From Cupriavidus sp. (GTDB taxonomy: Bacteria > Pseudomonadota > Gammaproteobacteria > Burkholderiales > Burkholderiaceae): a stretch of DNA of 13,997 nucleotides. Below are positions 13,953-13,997 of this stretch, one piece after another. Below the pieces are notes generated by a model, which ran no database searches, was not told where the DNA came from, and worked only from the letters and a program-made list of their open reading frames with translations. The translations under genes were made by a program, and so were the position numbers. The number at the start of each line of letters is the position of its first letter. Position 1 is the stretch's first letter. The stretch lies in assembly GCA_013362725.1 (NCBI GenBank), contig JABFVP010000164.1:1-13997 (forward strand), given 5' to 3'.

Positions 13953-13997
13953 CCCCTCTCCCTCTGGGAGAGGGGCGGGGGAGAGGGCAGCGCCTCA
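13953..13997. repeat. Palindromic GGGAGAGGGG repeat (copy 3, cut by window end)
   Basis: A perfect 10-bp hairpin (CCCCTCTCCC 13953-13962, GGGAGAGGGG 13966-13975) is followed by CGGGGGAGAGGGCAG, matching the left arms of copies 1 and 2. An inverted right arm would be expected just past the window. Confidence 0.75.

Overview
The window is GC-rich, densely coded bacterial chromosome, and most likely comes from a Cupriavidus species (Burkholderiaceae). Three things point there: a fused isobutyryl-CoA mutase (IcmF) very like the Cupriavidus metallidurans enzyme as I remember it; a 284-residue 3-hydroxybutyryl-CoA dehydrogenase whose catalytic residues fall at the same numbers as in the Ralstonia eutropha / C. 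necator enzyme; and a PXPV-type secreted small protein of a kind common in this group. The genus is an inference from remembered sequences, because no search could be run.

Layout from left to right. 1-212: the tail of an unrecognised gene, closed by a strong hairpin terminator. 213-477: the icmF control region, with a 16-bp ACGTTAACGT-type palindrome lying between a candidate -35 and -10. 478-3768: icmF. 3926-5262: a HIT-family nucleotide-binding protein followed closely by 3-hydroxyacyl-CoA dehydrogenase (paaH1/hbd). 5445-5756: a small exported histidine-rich protein. 5757-5958: a convergent gap filled by an inverted pair of palindromic repeats. 5959-7063 (minus strand): a Crp/Fnr-family regulator and a DUF3293 protein that look translationally coupled. 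7064-7344: a divergent control region with two palindromes. 7345-13926: a long-chain-type acyl-CoA ligase followed by a branched-chain-amino-acid-type (HAAT) ABC importer: ATPase, permease, permease and periplasmic binding protein. The second ATPase (LivF type) is not in the window and may lie just beyond it.

How the parts fit. The left half handles acyl-CoA intermediates of branched-chain and fatty acid breakdown: IcmF isomerises isobutyryl-CoA and butyryl-CoA, and PaaH1 oxidises 3-hydroxybutyryl-CoA to acetoacetyl-CoA. The right half looks like an uptake-and-activation unit in which an importer of unknown ligand is made together with an acyl-CoA ligase. The divergent Crp/Fnr regulator is the obvious candidate controller.

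The most notable non-coding feature is a family of hairpin repeats built on a GGGAGAGGGG core. It occurs as two complete inverted doublets (5775-5891 and 10311-10433) and one cut by the window end (13953-13997). One doublet sits inside the transporter operon between the ATPase and first permease genes. I found no tRNA, rRNA, CRISPR array, transposase or phage gene. Apart from the repeats and the unstudied transporter-ligase unit, this looks like ordinary core-genome sequence.
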